The notes under the pieces: generated by a model
What the model saw: the letters and a program-made list of their open reading frames with translations, nothing else
Databases searched by the model: none
What the model was told of the DNA's origin: nothing
In this document: positions 8,549-17,553 of the stretch, one piece after another
Layout of the letters: each line of letters begins with the position of its first letter
Numbering within the stretch: position 1 is the first letter of the stretch
Assembly (NCBI RefSeq): GCF_014652795.1
Contig: NZ_BMZM01000002.1
Span: forward strand, 684,025 to 748,024
Length of the DNA stretch: 64,000 bases
Reading direction: 5' to 3'
Origin: Kushneria pakistanensis
GTDB lineage: Bacteria; Pseudomonadota; Gammaproteobacteria; Pseudomonadales; Halomonadaceae
Translations under genes and position numbers: made by a program

Positions 8549-8576
8549 GCGCCGCCCTGTCAGGAATGGGCGGCGC
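8549..8576 (-). terminator. Hairpin downstream of the TRAP permease
   Basis: A perfect 9-bp stem, GCGCCGCCC / GGGCGGCGC with a 10-base loop, lies seven bases past the stop of the TRAP permease gene. On the minus strand it is not followed by a T run, so termination or mRNA stabilisation are both possible. Confidence 0.45.
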
Positions 8577-8582
8577 ATGATC

Positions 8583-11189
8583 TCAGGACGCCGCTGATGT
8601 TGCTTGATAATCAGTGTGATCCGCTCGACGCCGTCGCTGCAAGTAGACGATCAGCGCCAGCACCAGAAGCGCCGGTATCCACAGCCACTCCTTGGCAAAC
8701 CGCTCGCGGGGCAGGCCCACCGAGGTAATCGTCTGGTCCATGTCAAAGCCCAGCCGACTTGCCTGACTGCCCCAGCCGACCATGTCCACAAGCGTGGTGT
8801 CGCCGTCCTGTCGAAGCGTCAGGCCCAGATTGTCCAGTCGGGTCTGGCCGTCGCTGCCCTCGACCACCGGCACTTCAATGACCAGGCGCATTGGCGCGCC
8901 GTACTCGTTGATCCCCTCAATGCCGACGCGCATGGATTGGCCATCACCCAGTTCGCCATAAGCCTGCGCGAACTGCGCCGGGGGCATCTCCTCATAGGGC
9001 GGCACGATCATGTCCTGCCAGAAGCCGGGGCGAAAGAGCGTGAAGGCGATCAGCAGCAGCAGGATAGTCTCATGCCAGCGGTTGCGCACCATAAACCAGC
9101 CCTGGGTCGCCGCGGCAAAGACCAGCATGGCGACAGTCGCCACCACGAAAATGATGATGCCGTGCCAGAGATCGACATTGATCAACAAAAGATCGGTATT
9201 GAAGATGAACAGGAATGGCAACGCGGCGGTGCGCAGGCTGTACCAGAAGGCCTGAAAGCCGGTGCGGATCGGGTCGGCGCCCGAAATGGCAGCGGCTGCA
9301 AAGGACGCCAGTCCCACCGGCGGGGTGACATCGGCCATGATGCCAAAATAGAACACGAACAGATGCACCGCGATCAGCGGCACGATCAGCCCCTGCTGCT
9401 GGCCGAGCTGCACGATGACCGGCGCCAGCAGCGCCGACACCACGATGTAGTTGGCCGTTGTCGGCAGCCCCATGCCCAGAATCAGGCTCAAAACGGCGGT
9501 GAGCAGCAGCATCAGAAAGAGACTGCCCATCGAGAGATGTTCGACCAGATCGGCCAGCACCAGCCCGACGCCGGTCTGGGAGACGGCGCCGACAATGATG
9601 CCCGCCGTGGCGGTGGCAATGCCTATGCCGACCATGTTGCGCGCCCCGTCGACCAGTCCGCTCCAGAGATCATGAAGCCCCTGGCGCAGGTTCTCGCCCA
9701 GGGCCAGCCGGCCGCGAAACGCCGCGCTCAGCGGGCGTTGCGTGACCATGATGATCATCATCAGCACGGTCGCCCAGAAGGCCGACAGTCCCGGCGAAAG
9801 ACGCTCGACCATCAGACACCAGACCAGCACCACCACCGGCAGCAGATAGTGTAGCCCCACCATGACAGTGGGTCGGGTCTGCGGCAGGGTCGTGATACTG
9901 GTATCGGGCGTGTCGGCTTCAAGCTCCGGATAGCGGGCACCCAGTTTCAAAAGGCCAACATAGATCACCATCAGCGCCATCGAGACCACCCAGGGGGTCG
10001 ATTCACCCAGCACCGGCTTGAGCCAGCCAAGCCCGTAATAGACCACTGCACTCAGCGCCATCAGGCCCACCAGTCCGGTGGCAAAGCCCAGCAGCTTGAA
10101 CAGCCACGGCCGCGGTGGATTGGCGCTCTTGAGCCCCTGCATGCCCGCTTTCATGGCTTCCAGGTGCACGATATAAAAAAGCGCAATATAGGAAATCATC
10201 GCCGGCAGAAAGGCGTGCTTGATCACCTCGACATAGGGGATGCCGACGTATTCGACCATCAAAAAGGCGGCCGCGCCCATGACCGGTGGCATGATCTGAC
10301 CATTAACCGAGGAGGCGACCTCGACGGCGCCGGCCTTGGTCGAGGAAAACCCGACCCGCTTCATCATCGGGATGGTGAACGTGCCGGTAGTGACCGTATT
10401 GGCAATCGAGGAGCCCGAGATCAGACCGGTCAGCCCGGAGGCCACCACGGCGGCCTTGGCCGGCCCGCCGCGATAGTGGCCCAGCATCGAAAAGGCCACC
10501 TTGATGAAATAATTGCCGGCACCGGCCTTGTCGAGCAGGGCGCCAAAGAGCACGAACAAGAAGACAAAGCTGGTGGAGACACCCAGGGCGATGCCGAAGA
10601 CGCCCTGGGTGGTTAGCCACTGGTGGTTGATCAGGGCATCAAAGCTCACGCCGCGGTGGGCCAGCATGCCCGGCATGTATGGCCCGGCCAGTGAATAGCC
10701 CAGAAACACCAGCGCCACGATCATCAGCGGCGGGCCCAGTGCTCGGCGTGTACCTTCCAGCAGCAGTACCAGACCCATTACGCCGACGATGACATCCTGC
10801 AGAATCGGATTGCCGGGACGGTTCGAAAGCTGGGCGTAGAACAGATAGATATAGAGCGCGCAGAAGGCCGCCACCGCTGCCAGTACCCAGTCCGTGACCG
10901 GAATGCGATCGCGCGGTGAGCGCTTGAGCGCCGGCCAGGAGAGAAAGGCCAGAAAAAGCGCAAAGCCCAGATGGATCGAGCGGGCCTCGGTAGCGCTGAA
11001 AACACCAAAGCCCATCAGATAGGGCAGAGGTGAGGTAATCCAGAGCTGAAACAGTGACCAGGCAACGGCCACGATCAGCAACAGGCGTCCGGTGGCACCC
11101 TGTGGTTGACGGCCCCCGGTATCGGCAACGGCGGCCAGCTCCCTGGCGTCAACGGCCGGGCGCTCGTTCGGGGAGGGAGTCGTGTTCAT
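8583..11189 (-). CDS. TRAP transporter fused small/large permease (TAXI type) with DUF3394
   Basis: An 868-residue inner-membrane protein combining the DctQ-like four-helix part (residues about 35-180) and the DctM-like twelve-helix part (about 190-690). A soluble C-terminal extension of the DUF3394 type follows and ends in a last helix before RRRR. Fused permeases of this sort pair with TAXI-type binding proteins, and one is encoded directly upstream. Family landmarks include SGLTGLISGSSIANTVTTGTF and GMGLPTTANYIV. Transport is driven by the sodium gradient and the substrate is unknown. The start is ATG 11189 with GAGG upstream; TTG 11210 is weaker. Confidence 0.9.
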   Translation of the reverse strand: MNTTPSPNERPAVDARELAAVADTGGRQPQGATGRLLLIVAVAWSLFQLWITSPLPYLMGFGVFSATEARSIHLGFALFLAFLSWPALKRSPRDRIPVTDWVLAAVAAFCALYIYLFYAQLSNRPGNPILQDVIVGVMGLVLLLEGTRRALGPPLMIVALVFLGYSLAGPYMPGMLAHRGVSFDALINHQWLTTQGVFGIALGVSTSFVFLFVLFGALLDKAGAGNYFIKVAFSMLGHYRGGPAKAAVVASGLTGLISGSSIANTVTTGTFTIPMMKRVGFSSTKAGAVEVASSVNGQIMPPVMGAAAFLMVEYVGIPYVEVIKHAFLPAMISYIALFYIVHLEAMKAGMQGLKSANPPRPWLFKLLGFATGLVGLMALSAVVYYGLGWLKPVLGESTPWVVSMALMVIYVGLLKLGARYPELEADTPDTSITTLPQTRPTVMVGLHYLLPVVVLVWCLMVERLSPGLSAFWATVLMMIIMVTQRPLSAAFRGRLALGENLRQGLHDLWSGLVDGARNMVGIGIATATAGIIVGAVSQTGVGLVLADLVEHLSMGSLFLMLLLTAVLSLILGMGLPTTANYIVVSALLAPVIVQLGQQQGLIVPLIAVHLFVFYFGIMADVTPPVGLASFAAAAISGADPIRTGFQAFWYSLRTAALPFLFIFNTDLLLINVDLWHGIIIFVVATVAMLVFAAATQGWFMVRNRWHETILLLLIAFTLFRPGFWQDMIVPPYEEMPPAQFAQAYGELGDGQSMRVGIEGINEYGAPMRLVIEVPVVEGSDGQTRLDNLGLTLRQDGDTTLVDMVGWGSQASRLGFDMDQTITSVGLPRERFAKEWLWIPALLVLALIVYLQRRRRADHTDYQATSAAS

Positions 11190-11246
11190 GTCCGCATCCT
11201 CTGGCGGCAAAACCTCTCCGGAACAGCAGCCCGGATCGGAAATGAC

Positions 11247-11272
11247 GCAACGCCCCCGGTTGGGAGCGTTGC
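11247..11272 (-). other. Intercistronic hairpin between TAXI binding protein and permease genes
   Basis: GCAACGC-CCC and GGG-A-GCGTTGC can pair around a short loop. It lies in the 136-bp gap between the two TRAP genes and has no clear T run. Such hairpins often let the binding protein be made in excess of the permease; that role is inferred. Confidence 0.4.
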
Positions 11273-11325
11273 ACTGTAAACAATGGCAGGCGGGCCGTGA
11301 TCAACATGACCCGACTCGGGTCGGC

Positions 11326-12312
11326 TTACTCGTTGAGCCAGCCCTTTTCCTGATAGTAGCGCTTTGCCCCTTCGTGCAGCGGCGCCGACAGGCCCTGATT
11401 GACCATCGTTTCCGGATCCAGCGTGGCAAAGGCAGGATGGAGCTTCTTGAAGCGATCAAAGTTGTCGAACACGGACTTGACCGCGGCATAGACCAGATCC
11501 GGATTGACCTTCTCGGCGCTGACCAGCGTGGCCCCGACACCGAAGGTCTTCACGTCATCCGGATTGCCCTTGTACATGCCGCCGGGCACGGTATAGAAGC
11601 TGTAGTAGGGGTGCTCCTCGACCAGTTTCTGGATCACTTCACCGTCGAGCGGAATGATACGGGCATCGACCGTAGTGGTCGCTTCCTGGATCGAGCCATT
11701 GGGGTGACCGGCGACAAAAACCATGGCATCGATATTGTTATCCGCCAGTGCCGAAGCCTGTTCGGCGCTATCGAGCTCCGAGGTCAGGGAGAAATCCTTC
11801 GTGGTCCAGCCCTTGGCGGCCATCACGACTTCCATGGTCGCGCGGTTACCCGAGCCCGGGTTACCGATGTTGACGCGCTTGCCCTTGAGATCATCCAGCG
11901 TCCTGATGCCCGAATCAGCACGCGCTACCAGCGTGAGCGGTTCACCGTGCATGGCAAAGACCGAGCGCAGGTCCTCATGAGCCTTGCCTTCAAACTGGCC
12001 TTCACCGTGGTAGGCGTTGTATTGCACGTCGGACTGGGCCACGCCAATGTCCAGATCGCCGTTTTCGATACCGTTGACGTTGGCTACCGAGGCACCGGTC
12101 GAGGGTGCATTACAGCGATAGCCGCTGTCGCCCTGATTGACGAAGCGACAGACCGACTGGCCCACCACATAGTAGACGCCGGTCTGGCCGCCGGTGCCGA
12201 TGGTCATGAACTGCTGCTGACCGGCCTGCGCGCTGGTCGTGGACAGCGCCATCGCGCCCAGCGTCATGGCGGTTGCCGACAGCATCGAAGCAAGGGTCTG
12301 GCGTTTGATCAT
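11326..12312 (-). CDS. TAXI-family TRAP transporter solute-binding protein
   Basis: A 328-residue periplasmic binding protein of the TAXI (TRAP-associated extracytoplasmic immunogenic) family. The signal peptide is MIKRQTLASM...TTSAQA, cut before GQQQF. The family start TIGTGGQTGVYYVVG follows at once, then GVAQSDVQY and the VNIGNPGSGNR segment that lines the ligand pocket. It delivers substrate to the fused permease downstream. The ligand is not predictable: TAXI proteins are poorly characterised, with glutamate or other organic acids proposed. Its place beside ureide genes suggests a nitrogen compound, but only by position. Confidence 0.9.
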   Translation of the reverse strand: MIKRQTLASMLSATAMTLGAMALSTTSAQAGQQQFMTIGTGGQTGVYYVVGQSVCRFVNQGDSGYRCNAPSTGASVANVNGIENGDLDIGVAQSDVQYNAYHGEGQFEGKAHEDLRSVFAMHGEPLTLVARADSGIRTLDDLKGKRVNIGNPGSGNRATMEVVMAAKGWTTKDFSLTSELDSAEQASALADNNIDAMVFVAGHPNGSIQEATTTVDARIIPLDGEVIQKLVEEHPYYSFYTVPGGMYKGNPDDVKTFGVGATLVSAEKVNPDLVYAAVKSVFDNFDRFKKLHPAFATLDPETMVNQGLSAPLHEGAKRYYQEKGWLNE

Positions 12313-12343
12313 GGGTAAGGTTTCCTTTTTATGACTTGTTATT

Positions 12344-12377
12344 CCTTGTGACAGACACCCTGTGCCCTTGTGACAAG
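12344..12377. promoter_or_regulatory. Direct/inverted repeat CCTTGTGACA in the divergent control region
   Basis: CCTTGTGACA occurs at 12344-12353 and again at 12366-12375, exactly 22 bp (two helical turns) apart. The second copy extends to CTTGTGACAAG, a perfect inverted repeat around G. It is 30-65 bp before the TAXI binding-protein start. The half-site TTGT resembles the GntR-type operators at 20953 and 21265, so a GntR or similar dimeric regulator is possible. Confidence 0.4.
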
Positions 12378-12590
12378 CAGCGCCTGACAGGTGACGCTAC
12401 GTTACTGCCGGCGTGTCAGGACTGCAAAACGACCAAGGCATTGGATTAAGTTTCATCAAAGATTTGGTCATGCAGCGTTCTGTCTCCTGCCCTTCGAGGC
12501 GATGATAAAAATCAATCTCCCAAAGACTCGCGCTGCAACCATGGTTTCCTATAGCATCAATATGAAACGATCGTAACGAGGTTGCCTGCC

Positions 12591-13856
12591 ATGTCCCATG
12601 AGTCCTTCAATCCCCCGACACGCCTTCTGATGGGCCCCGGCCCGATCAACGCTGACCCGCGCGTACTGCGCGCCATGTCCGCGCCGCTGATCGGCCAGTA
12701 CGACCCGGCGATGACCGCCTGCATGAACGACACCCAGGCGCTTTATCGCGATGTCTTTCGCACGACAAACGATGCCACGCTTGTGATCGACGGCACCTCG
12801 CGCGCCGGCATCGAGGCCGTACTGGTGTCGCTGATCGAGCCGGGCGACCGCGTGCTGGTGCCGGTGTTCGGCCGCTTTGGCCATCTGCTGCGCGAAATCG
12901 CCGAGCGGGCCGGTGGTGAAGTGCACATCATCGAGGTCGAGTGGGGTGAGGTCTTCACCCCCGAGCAGGTCGAGACCGCCATTCGCGAGGTGAACCCGAA
13001 GGTGCTCGCCATGGTGCAGGGCGATACCTCCACCACCATGTGCCAGCCGCTCTCGGAGATCGGTCAAATCTGCCGCACGCATGACGTGCTCTTTTATACC
13101 GATGCCACGGCGTCGCTGGCCGGCAATACGCTGGACACCGATGGCTGGCAGCTTGATGCCGTCACCGCCGGGCTGCAGAAGTGCCTGGCCGGGCCGTCCG
13201 GCAGTGCGCCGACGACGCTCTCCCCGCGTGCCGTCGAATGCATCCGCGGACGTGCCCACATCGAGGCCGGGCTGGTGGGTGACGGCCATGATGCCGGACG
13301 CGGCGTGCGCATCCGCTCGAATTATTTCGACCTGTCGATGATCCTGGATTACTGGGGCCCGTCGCGTCTCAACCACCACACCGAAGCCACCAGCATGCTG
13401 TATGGGGCGCGGGAGTGCGCTCGCCTGCTGGTCAATGAAGGCATGGATCAGGCCGTGGCCCGTCACGCCCTGCACGGCGGCGCGCTGACCCAGGGGCTTT
13501 CGGCCATGGGGCTCAGGCTGTTCGGTGATCAGGCCCATCGCATGAACAACGTGGTCGGCATCTACATTCCCGACGGCGTGGAAGGCGAAGTGCTGCGTCG
13601 CACCCTGCTGGAGGACTACGCCATCGAGATCGGCACCTCCTTCGGGCCGCTGCACGGGCGCATCTGGCGCATCGGCACCATGGGCTATAACGCCCGTCGC
13701 GATACCGTCATGACCACGCTGGCCGCCCTTGAAGAAGTGCTGCGTCAGGCCGGCGTCAGCATCACGGCCGGCAGCGGTGCCGGCGCGGCGCGCGAGTTCT
13801 ATCAGCAGAACCCGCAGCAGTCCCTGCAGCAAGGTTCGGGGAGCGCCCATGTATAA
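12591..13856 (+). CDS. Class V PLP aminotransferase, PucG-like (ureidoglycine-glyoxylate type)
   Basis: A 421-residue PLP enzyme of the alanine-glyoxylate aminotransferase family. The PLP-binding aspartate is D171 in FYTDATASL, and the Schiff-base lysine is K197 in TAGLQKCLAGPSG. The N-terminus LLMGPGPINADPRVLRAM is typical. In purine breakdown PucG moves the amino group of (S)-ureidoglycine to glyoxylate, giving oxalurate and glycine. The next gene, overlapping by eight bases, is an allantoate amidohydrolase, whose product is ureidoglycine, which supports that role over serine-glyoxylate aminotransferase. The start is ATG 12591 with ACGAGG eight bases upstream. The C-terminal QQ-rich tail (about 15 residues) is unusual. 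Confidence 0.8.
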   Translation: MSHESFNPPTRLLMGPGPINADPRVLRAMSAPLIGQYDPAMTACMNDTQALYRDVFRTTNDATLVIDGTSRAGIEAVLVSLIEPGDRVLVPVFGRFGHLLREIAERAGGEVHIIEVEWGEVFTPEQVETAIREVNPKVLAMVQGDTSTTMCQPLSEIGQICRTHDVLFYTDATASLAGNTLDTDGWQLDAVTAGLQKCLAGPSGSAPTTLSPRAVECIRGRAHIEAGLVGDGHDAGRGVRIRSNYFDLSMILDYWGPSRLNHHTEATSMLYGARECARLLVNEGMDQAVARHALHGGALTQGLSAMGLRLFGDQAHRMNNVVGIYIPDGVEGEVLRRTLLEDYAIEIGTSFGPLHGRIWRIGTMGYNARRDTVMTTLAALEEVLRQAGVSITAGSGAGAAREFYQQNPQQSLQQGSGSAHV

Positions 13857-15078
13857 CGGCGACGCGATCGTTGCGGCCTGCGATCAGCTCGCCGCCATCT
13901 CGGCCGATGAGGGTCAGCTCACGCGCTGCTACCTGACGCCGGAACACGCCCGCGCCAACGCACAGCTGGCGCAGTGGATGCAGGATGCCGGCATGCAGAC
14001 CTGGCAGGACGCCGCCGGCAACCAGTGGGGGCGGCTGGAAGGCAGCGACCCGTCACTGCCGGCGCTGCTGCTGGGTTCTCACTCTGACAGCGTGATCAAC
14101 GCCGGGCGCTATGACGGCCCGCTGGGCGTGCTGCTGGCCATTGGCGTGGTGGCGCGCTTGAACGCCGCCGGTCAGCGCCCGACCCGCTCGGTGGAGGTCG
14201 TTGCCTTTGCCGATGAAGAGGGCACCCGTTTCGGTACGGCGCTGCTGGGCAGCCGCGCCGTGGCCGGCAGCTGGGATCCCGCCTGGTGGGAGATTGTCGG
14301 GCGTGATGGTGTCACCCTGCGTCAGGCGTTCATTGATTTCGGGCTCGATCCCGAAAGAGTTGGTGAAGCTGCCCGCGCCCCCGAATCCGTTGCCGGCTAT
14401 CTGGAAGCCCACATCGAGCAGGGCCCGGTGCTGGAAGCCGAGCGTCGCTCGCTGGGTGTCGTGAGTGCCATTGCCGGCGCGCGCCGTTTTGCCATCACGA
14501 TCAGGGGCGAGGCCGGCCACGCCGGCACCACGCCGCTGGACCTGCGTCGCGATGCGCTTTCCGGTGCCGCCGAGGCGATCGTGGCCATCGAGACACTGGC
14601 GCGCGCCGCCGGCATTGTGGCCACGGTCGGCTCGCTGGAGACCTTTCCCGGCGCGGTCAACGTGATTCCCGGTGAGGTGCGCATGAGTCTGGACATTCGT
14701 GCCGAGCGCGATGAGGATCGCGACCGCACGCTGGACGCCATTCGCGAAACCTGTGATCGCATCGGCGAGGCTCGCGGGCTGGCCTGGTACTGGCAGGAGA
14801 CCCACTCGGCACCGGCGGTGGCCTGCTCGCCGCAGCTGGTCGAGGCGCTTTCCGATGCGATCAGCACCGTCAGCGGCACGGACAGCGGTCCGGTCATGCG
14901 CCTGGCCAGCGGTGCCGGACATGACGGCATGGCGATGGCCGGCATCTGTGATATCGGCATGCTGTTTGTGCGCTGCGACCGCGGCATCAGCCACCATCCG
15001 GACGAGTCCGTTCAGGCGCGTGACGTCGACGATGCCCTCAATGCCATGAGTACCGCCGTGTCGGCGCTCATCGCCTGA
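13849..15078 (+). CDS. allC: Allantoate amidohydrolase / M20 carbamoylase
   Basis: A 409-residue M20-family amidohydrolase of the AllC / N-carbamoyl-amino-acid hydrolase group. Metal ligands are visible: H78 in LGSHSDSV, D89 in GRYDGPLG, the EEGTRF pair E123/E124, and later the HIEQGP and GHAGTTP dimer-interface motifs. It hydrolyses allantoate to ureidoglycine, ammonia and CO2, or acts on N-carbamoyl amino acids. The overlap with the PucG-like gene and the nearby PuuE allantoinase favour allantoate. The start at 13849 overlaps the previous stop and has GGGGAG upstream. Translational coupling with the aminotransferase is likely. Confidence 0.82.
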   Translation: MYNGDAIVAACDQLAAISADEGQLTRCYLTPEHARANAQLAQWMQDAGMQTWQDAAGNQWGRLEGSDPSLPALLLGSHSDSVINAGRYDGPLGVLLAIGVVARLNAAGQRPTRSVEVVAFADEEGTRFGTALLGSRAVAGSWDPAWWEIVGRDGVTLRQAFIDFGLDPERVGEAARAPESVAGYLEAHIEQGPVLEAERRSLGVVSAIAGARRFAITIRGEAGHAGTTPLDLRRDALSGAAEAIVAIETLARAAGIVATVGSLETFPGAVNVIPGEVRMSLDIRAERDEDRDRTLDAIRETCDRIGEARGLAWYWQETHSAPAVACSPQLVEALSDAISTVSGTDSGPVMRLASGAGHDGMAMAGICDIGMLFVRCDRGISHHPDESVQARDVDDALNAMSTAVSALIA

Positions 15079-15168
15079 TATGTGCCTTCGCTGTACGGCC
15101 CGGGCAGCACGTCGCCCGGGCCGCGATTTGCGAATCCCCTCTTTCGGAACACCTTATTCAGGAACACC

Positions 15169-16008
15169 ATGGACCAGCATCTGGGTCAGCGACTGCGTCA
15201 GCAGTTTGACCAGCTCACCCCCCATGAGCAGAAGGTGGCGACCTTCATTCTGGATCACTTCGATGATGTGGCCGTCTACAGCGCCGCTGAAATCGCCCGG
15301 TTGACCGGCGTTTCCAAGGCCACGGTCAGCCGGCTCTTTCGGCGCCTGGGCTTTGCCAGCTTCAGCGAAGTGCGCCAGCACGCCCGCGAGCTGCGCTACC
15401 ATGGCGTGCCACTGGTCACCGATGAAAGCGCGCTGGGCAGCGGCCTGGAGCGCTTTCAGCGTCACTTCGAGCGCGAGCGCGATAACCTGCACCAGATGCT
15501 GGCCGCCATCGACGCCGACACCTTTGATGCGCTGATCGAGGCGCTGGATCAGGCACCCGAAGTACTGGTGATTGGTTATCGCAACGGCTATCCGCCGGCC
15601 CTGCATCTGCGCCAGCAACTCATCCAGATTCGCCCGAACGTGCGGCTGGCGCCGCTGCCCGGGCAGTCGCTGGGCGAGGAGCTGGCCGGCGTACCATCGG
15701 GGACGCTGGCCATCGTCATGGGCTTTCGACGTCGCACGCACGGCTTCTCAAATCTGGTCGAACAGCTCGCGACCAGCGGTGTGGATACGCTCTTGATCGG
15801 CGACCCCACACTTGCGGCAGCTGGCGTGTCACCGACCTGGCAGCTGGAGTGTCCGCTGGACAGCGTCTCCGCCTTTGACAGCTACACCTCGGTGATGAGT
15901 TTGATCAACCTGCTGGCCAACGCGCTGCTGCACCGGCGCCTGGGCGACGGGCGTGCGCGTATTGACGCCATCAGCGGGGTCTATTCAGACCTTGATGAAC
16001 TGGCCTGA
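15169..16008 (+). CDS. MurR/RpiR-family transcription regulator
   Basis: A 279-residue regulator with an N-terminal RpiR helix-turn-helix (residues about 1-77, with AEIARLTGVSKATVSRLFRRLGF) and a C-terminal SIS sugar-isomerase-type domain (about 110-250). SIS domains in this family bind phosphosugars, but RpiR members also govern purine and ureide genes. The ATG at 15169 has AGGA upstream and starts MDQHLGQRLRQQFD, a normal family N-terminus. It is 90 bp after the amidohydrolase and may share its transcript. It ends at a strong terminator. The effector is unknown. Confidence 0.85.
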   Translation: MDQHLGQRLRQQFDQLTPHEQKVATFILDHFDDVAVYSAAEIARLTGVSKATVSRLFRRLGFASFSEVRQHARELRYHGVPLVTDESALGSGLERFQRHFERERDNLHQMLAAIDADTFDALIEALDQAPEVLVIGYRNGYPPALHLRQQLIQIRPNVRLAPLPGQSLGEELAGVPSGTLAIVMGFRRRTHGFSNLVEQLATSGVDTLLIGDPTLAAAGVSPTWQLECPLDSVSAFDSYTSVMSLINLLANALLHRRLGDGRARIDAISGVYSDLDELA

Positions 16009-16030
16009 TTCAAGCTGTGGTGTCACCACC

Positions 16031-16057
16031 AAAGGCGGCCTTCGGGCCGCCTTTTTT
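16031..16057 (+). terminator. Rho-independent terminator after the rpiR gene
   Basis: AAGGCGGCC-TTCG-GGCCGCC is followed by TTTTTT: an 8-bp-plus stem with a stable tetraloop. Confidence 0.9.
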
Positions 16058-16088
16058 GCGTCCAGATGAGTGCGCAGGGAGGCTTTCC

Positions 16089-16105
16089 TGCACCGGGGGC
16101 GTGCA
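16089..16105 (+). promoter_or_regulatory. NtrC-type enhancer site upstream of the amidase gene
   Basis: TGCACC-N5-CGTGCA matches 11 of the 12 conserved bases of the NtrC site TGCACC-N5-GGTGCA. Its centre is about 112 bp before the start point expected from the sigma-54 promoter at 16183, close to the usual -108 position. A weaker GGTGCC half-site ends at 16150. Confidence 0.6.
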
Positions 16106-16182
16106 TGTCATCGACCGTCATGCGCTGATGTCATGTCACCCACAGGTGCCTGTACCCGCCGCAGGCGGCATCTGTCCCGATC

Positions 16183-16198
16183 TGGCACGAAGGTTGCA
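16183..16198 (+). promoter_or_regulatory. Sigma-54 (RpoN) -24/-12 promoter of the amidase operon
   Basis: TGGCACGAAGGTTGCA matches the RpoN consensus TGGCACG-N4-TTGCW at every conserved base, with GG and GC exactly 12 bp apart. The expected start point is near 16209, about 38 bases before the amidase ATG. Confidence 0.75.
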
Positions 16199-16246
16199 AT
16201 CACCTGGTGAAATCCTCAACAGCGCCGGTCAGGCCAGGGAGTGCAC

Positions 16247-17464
16247 ATGAGTGACATCATCGAGCGTGTGGATCGCAGCGTCTGGGTCAAGGGGCGCCCC
16301 GAGAACAACGCCACTGTCATGGGGCACGGCCCGCTGGCCGGGCAGCGCCTGGCGGTGAAGGATCTTTTTGATATCGAAGGCGAGGTGACCGGCGCGGGCA
16401 ACCCCGACTGGGCTGCCGCCCAGCAATTGGCCCGACGTACCGCGCCAGCCGTGCAGACCCTGCTGAACGCCGGCGCTGGACTTGCCGGCAAGACCCAGAC
16501 CGACGAGTTCGCCTACAGCCTTAACGGTGCCAACGTGCACTACGGTACCCCGATCAATCCACAGGCGCCCGACCGCCTGCCGGGCGGCTCGAGTTCCGGC
16601 TCGGCGATCGCCGTGGCACGCGGCGAGGCCGAGATCGGGCTGGGCACCGACACCGGCGGCTCGATTCGCATTCCGGCCAGCTACAACGGCCTGTGGGGGC
16701 TGCGCCCTTCGCACGGCGCGGTCAGCTGCGACGGTCTGCTGCCGCTGGCGCCGTCGTTTGATACGGTGGGCTGGATGTGCCGCGATCATGACACCCTGGC
16801 CGATGTGGCCCGCGTGCTGCTGCCCGCCGCACAAGGCAGCGCGCCCGAGCGCGTCATGACCCTGCTGGTGCCCGAGGCACTGGCCAGCGAGGCGTCACGC
16901 TTTCACCAGGCACTGGGGGCAAGACAGGATCTGCTGGTCCAGTCGCTCCTAGGTCAGTGGCTGGCCCATCTGGGGCGCACCTTTCGGGTGCTGCAGGGGC
17001 GCGATATCTGGCGGGTTCACGGGGAAATGCTCACGCGCGAACCGCCGCGGCTGGCGCCGGATATCAGGGCCCGCTTTCAGTGGTGCGCCACGTTGACTGA
17101 TGCTGACGAGCTGGCGGCACAGAAGGCGCGCAAGGAGATTATCGATGCGCTGCGTACCTTCAGCGATGACGGCGCGCAGCTTTTGGCCCTGCCCACTGCG
17201 CCGGGCGCTGCGCCGCTTCTAGGGCTGACCGGTCGGCCACTTGAGACCTATCGTGAGCACCTGATGGGCATGACCGCGCTGGCCGGGCTGTGGGGCGCCC
17301 CGCAGCTCTCCATGCCGCTTTTGTGTGACGACCGGGACGGCGGCGGCCATGCGCCCTGGGGGCTGTCGCTTCTGGGCGCGCCCGGTCAGGATCACTATCT
17401 GATCGCCCGGGCCGGTGCCCATGGCGCATGGGAACGAGCCGGCATGAGGGGCGAGCGCACATAG
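16247..17464 (+). CDS. Amidase signature family amidase
   Basis: A 405-residue amidase-signature hydrolase with the complete Ser-cisSer-Lys triad: K38 in LAVKDLFD, S115 in GGSSSGSA and nucleophile S139 in GTDTGGSIR. The spacing of 77 and 24 residues is the same as in fatty-acid amide hydrolase. It releases ammonia from a carboxamide, probably in the cytoplasm. The substrate is unknown; allophanate hydrolase is unlikely because the C-terminal domain of AtzF is missing. A near-perfect sigma-54 promoter and NtrC-like site mean it should be made under nitrogen limitation. The start is ATG 16247 with AGGGAG upstream. An AEC transporter gene follows. Confidence 0.88.
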   Translation: MSDIIERVDRSVWVKGRPENNATVMGHGPLAGQRLAVKDLFDIEGEVTGAGNPDWAAAQQLARRTAPAVQTLLNAGAGLAGKTQTDEFAYSLNGANVHYGTPINPQAPDRLPGGSSSGSAIAVARGEAEIGLGTDTGGSIRIPASYNGLWGLRPSHGAVSCDGLLPLAPSFDTVGWMCRDHDTLADVARVLLPAAQGSAPERVMTLLVPEALASEASRFHQALGARQDLLVQSLLGQWLAHLGRTFRVLQGRDIWRVHGEMLTREPPRLAPDIRARFQWCATLTDADELAAQKARKEIIDALRTFSDDGAQLLALPTAPGAAPLLGLTGRPLETYREHLMGMTALAGLWGAPQLSMPLLCDDRDGGGHAPWGLSLLGAPGQDHYLIARAGAHGAWERAGMRGERT

Positions 17465-17553
17465 GCACGAGACGCCCCGGTGGTTATGATGCGAGGCTGC
17501 CCGGGCGCCTTTTACCCCATCCGCGCCATGGGACCATGAACCAGGGAGTGCCC

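Noticed and set aside
8604-9854. 416-codon frame antisense to the TRAP permease
   Set aside because: Low-complexity His/Gln/Arg content, no ribosome site; shadow frame.
12549-13850. 433-codon frame antisense to the PucG-like aminotransferase
   Set aside because: The plus strand carries PLP-site motifs and ribosome site; this is its complement.
16247-17464. Calling the amidase allophanate hydrolase (AtzF)
   Set aside because: Only the amidase-signature domain is present; the extra C-terminal domain of allophanate hydrolases is missing.
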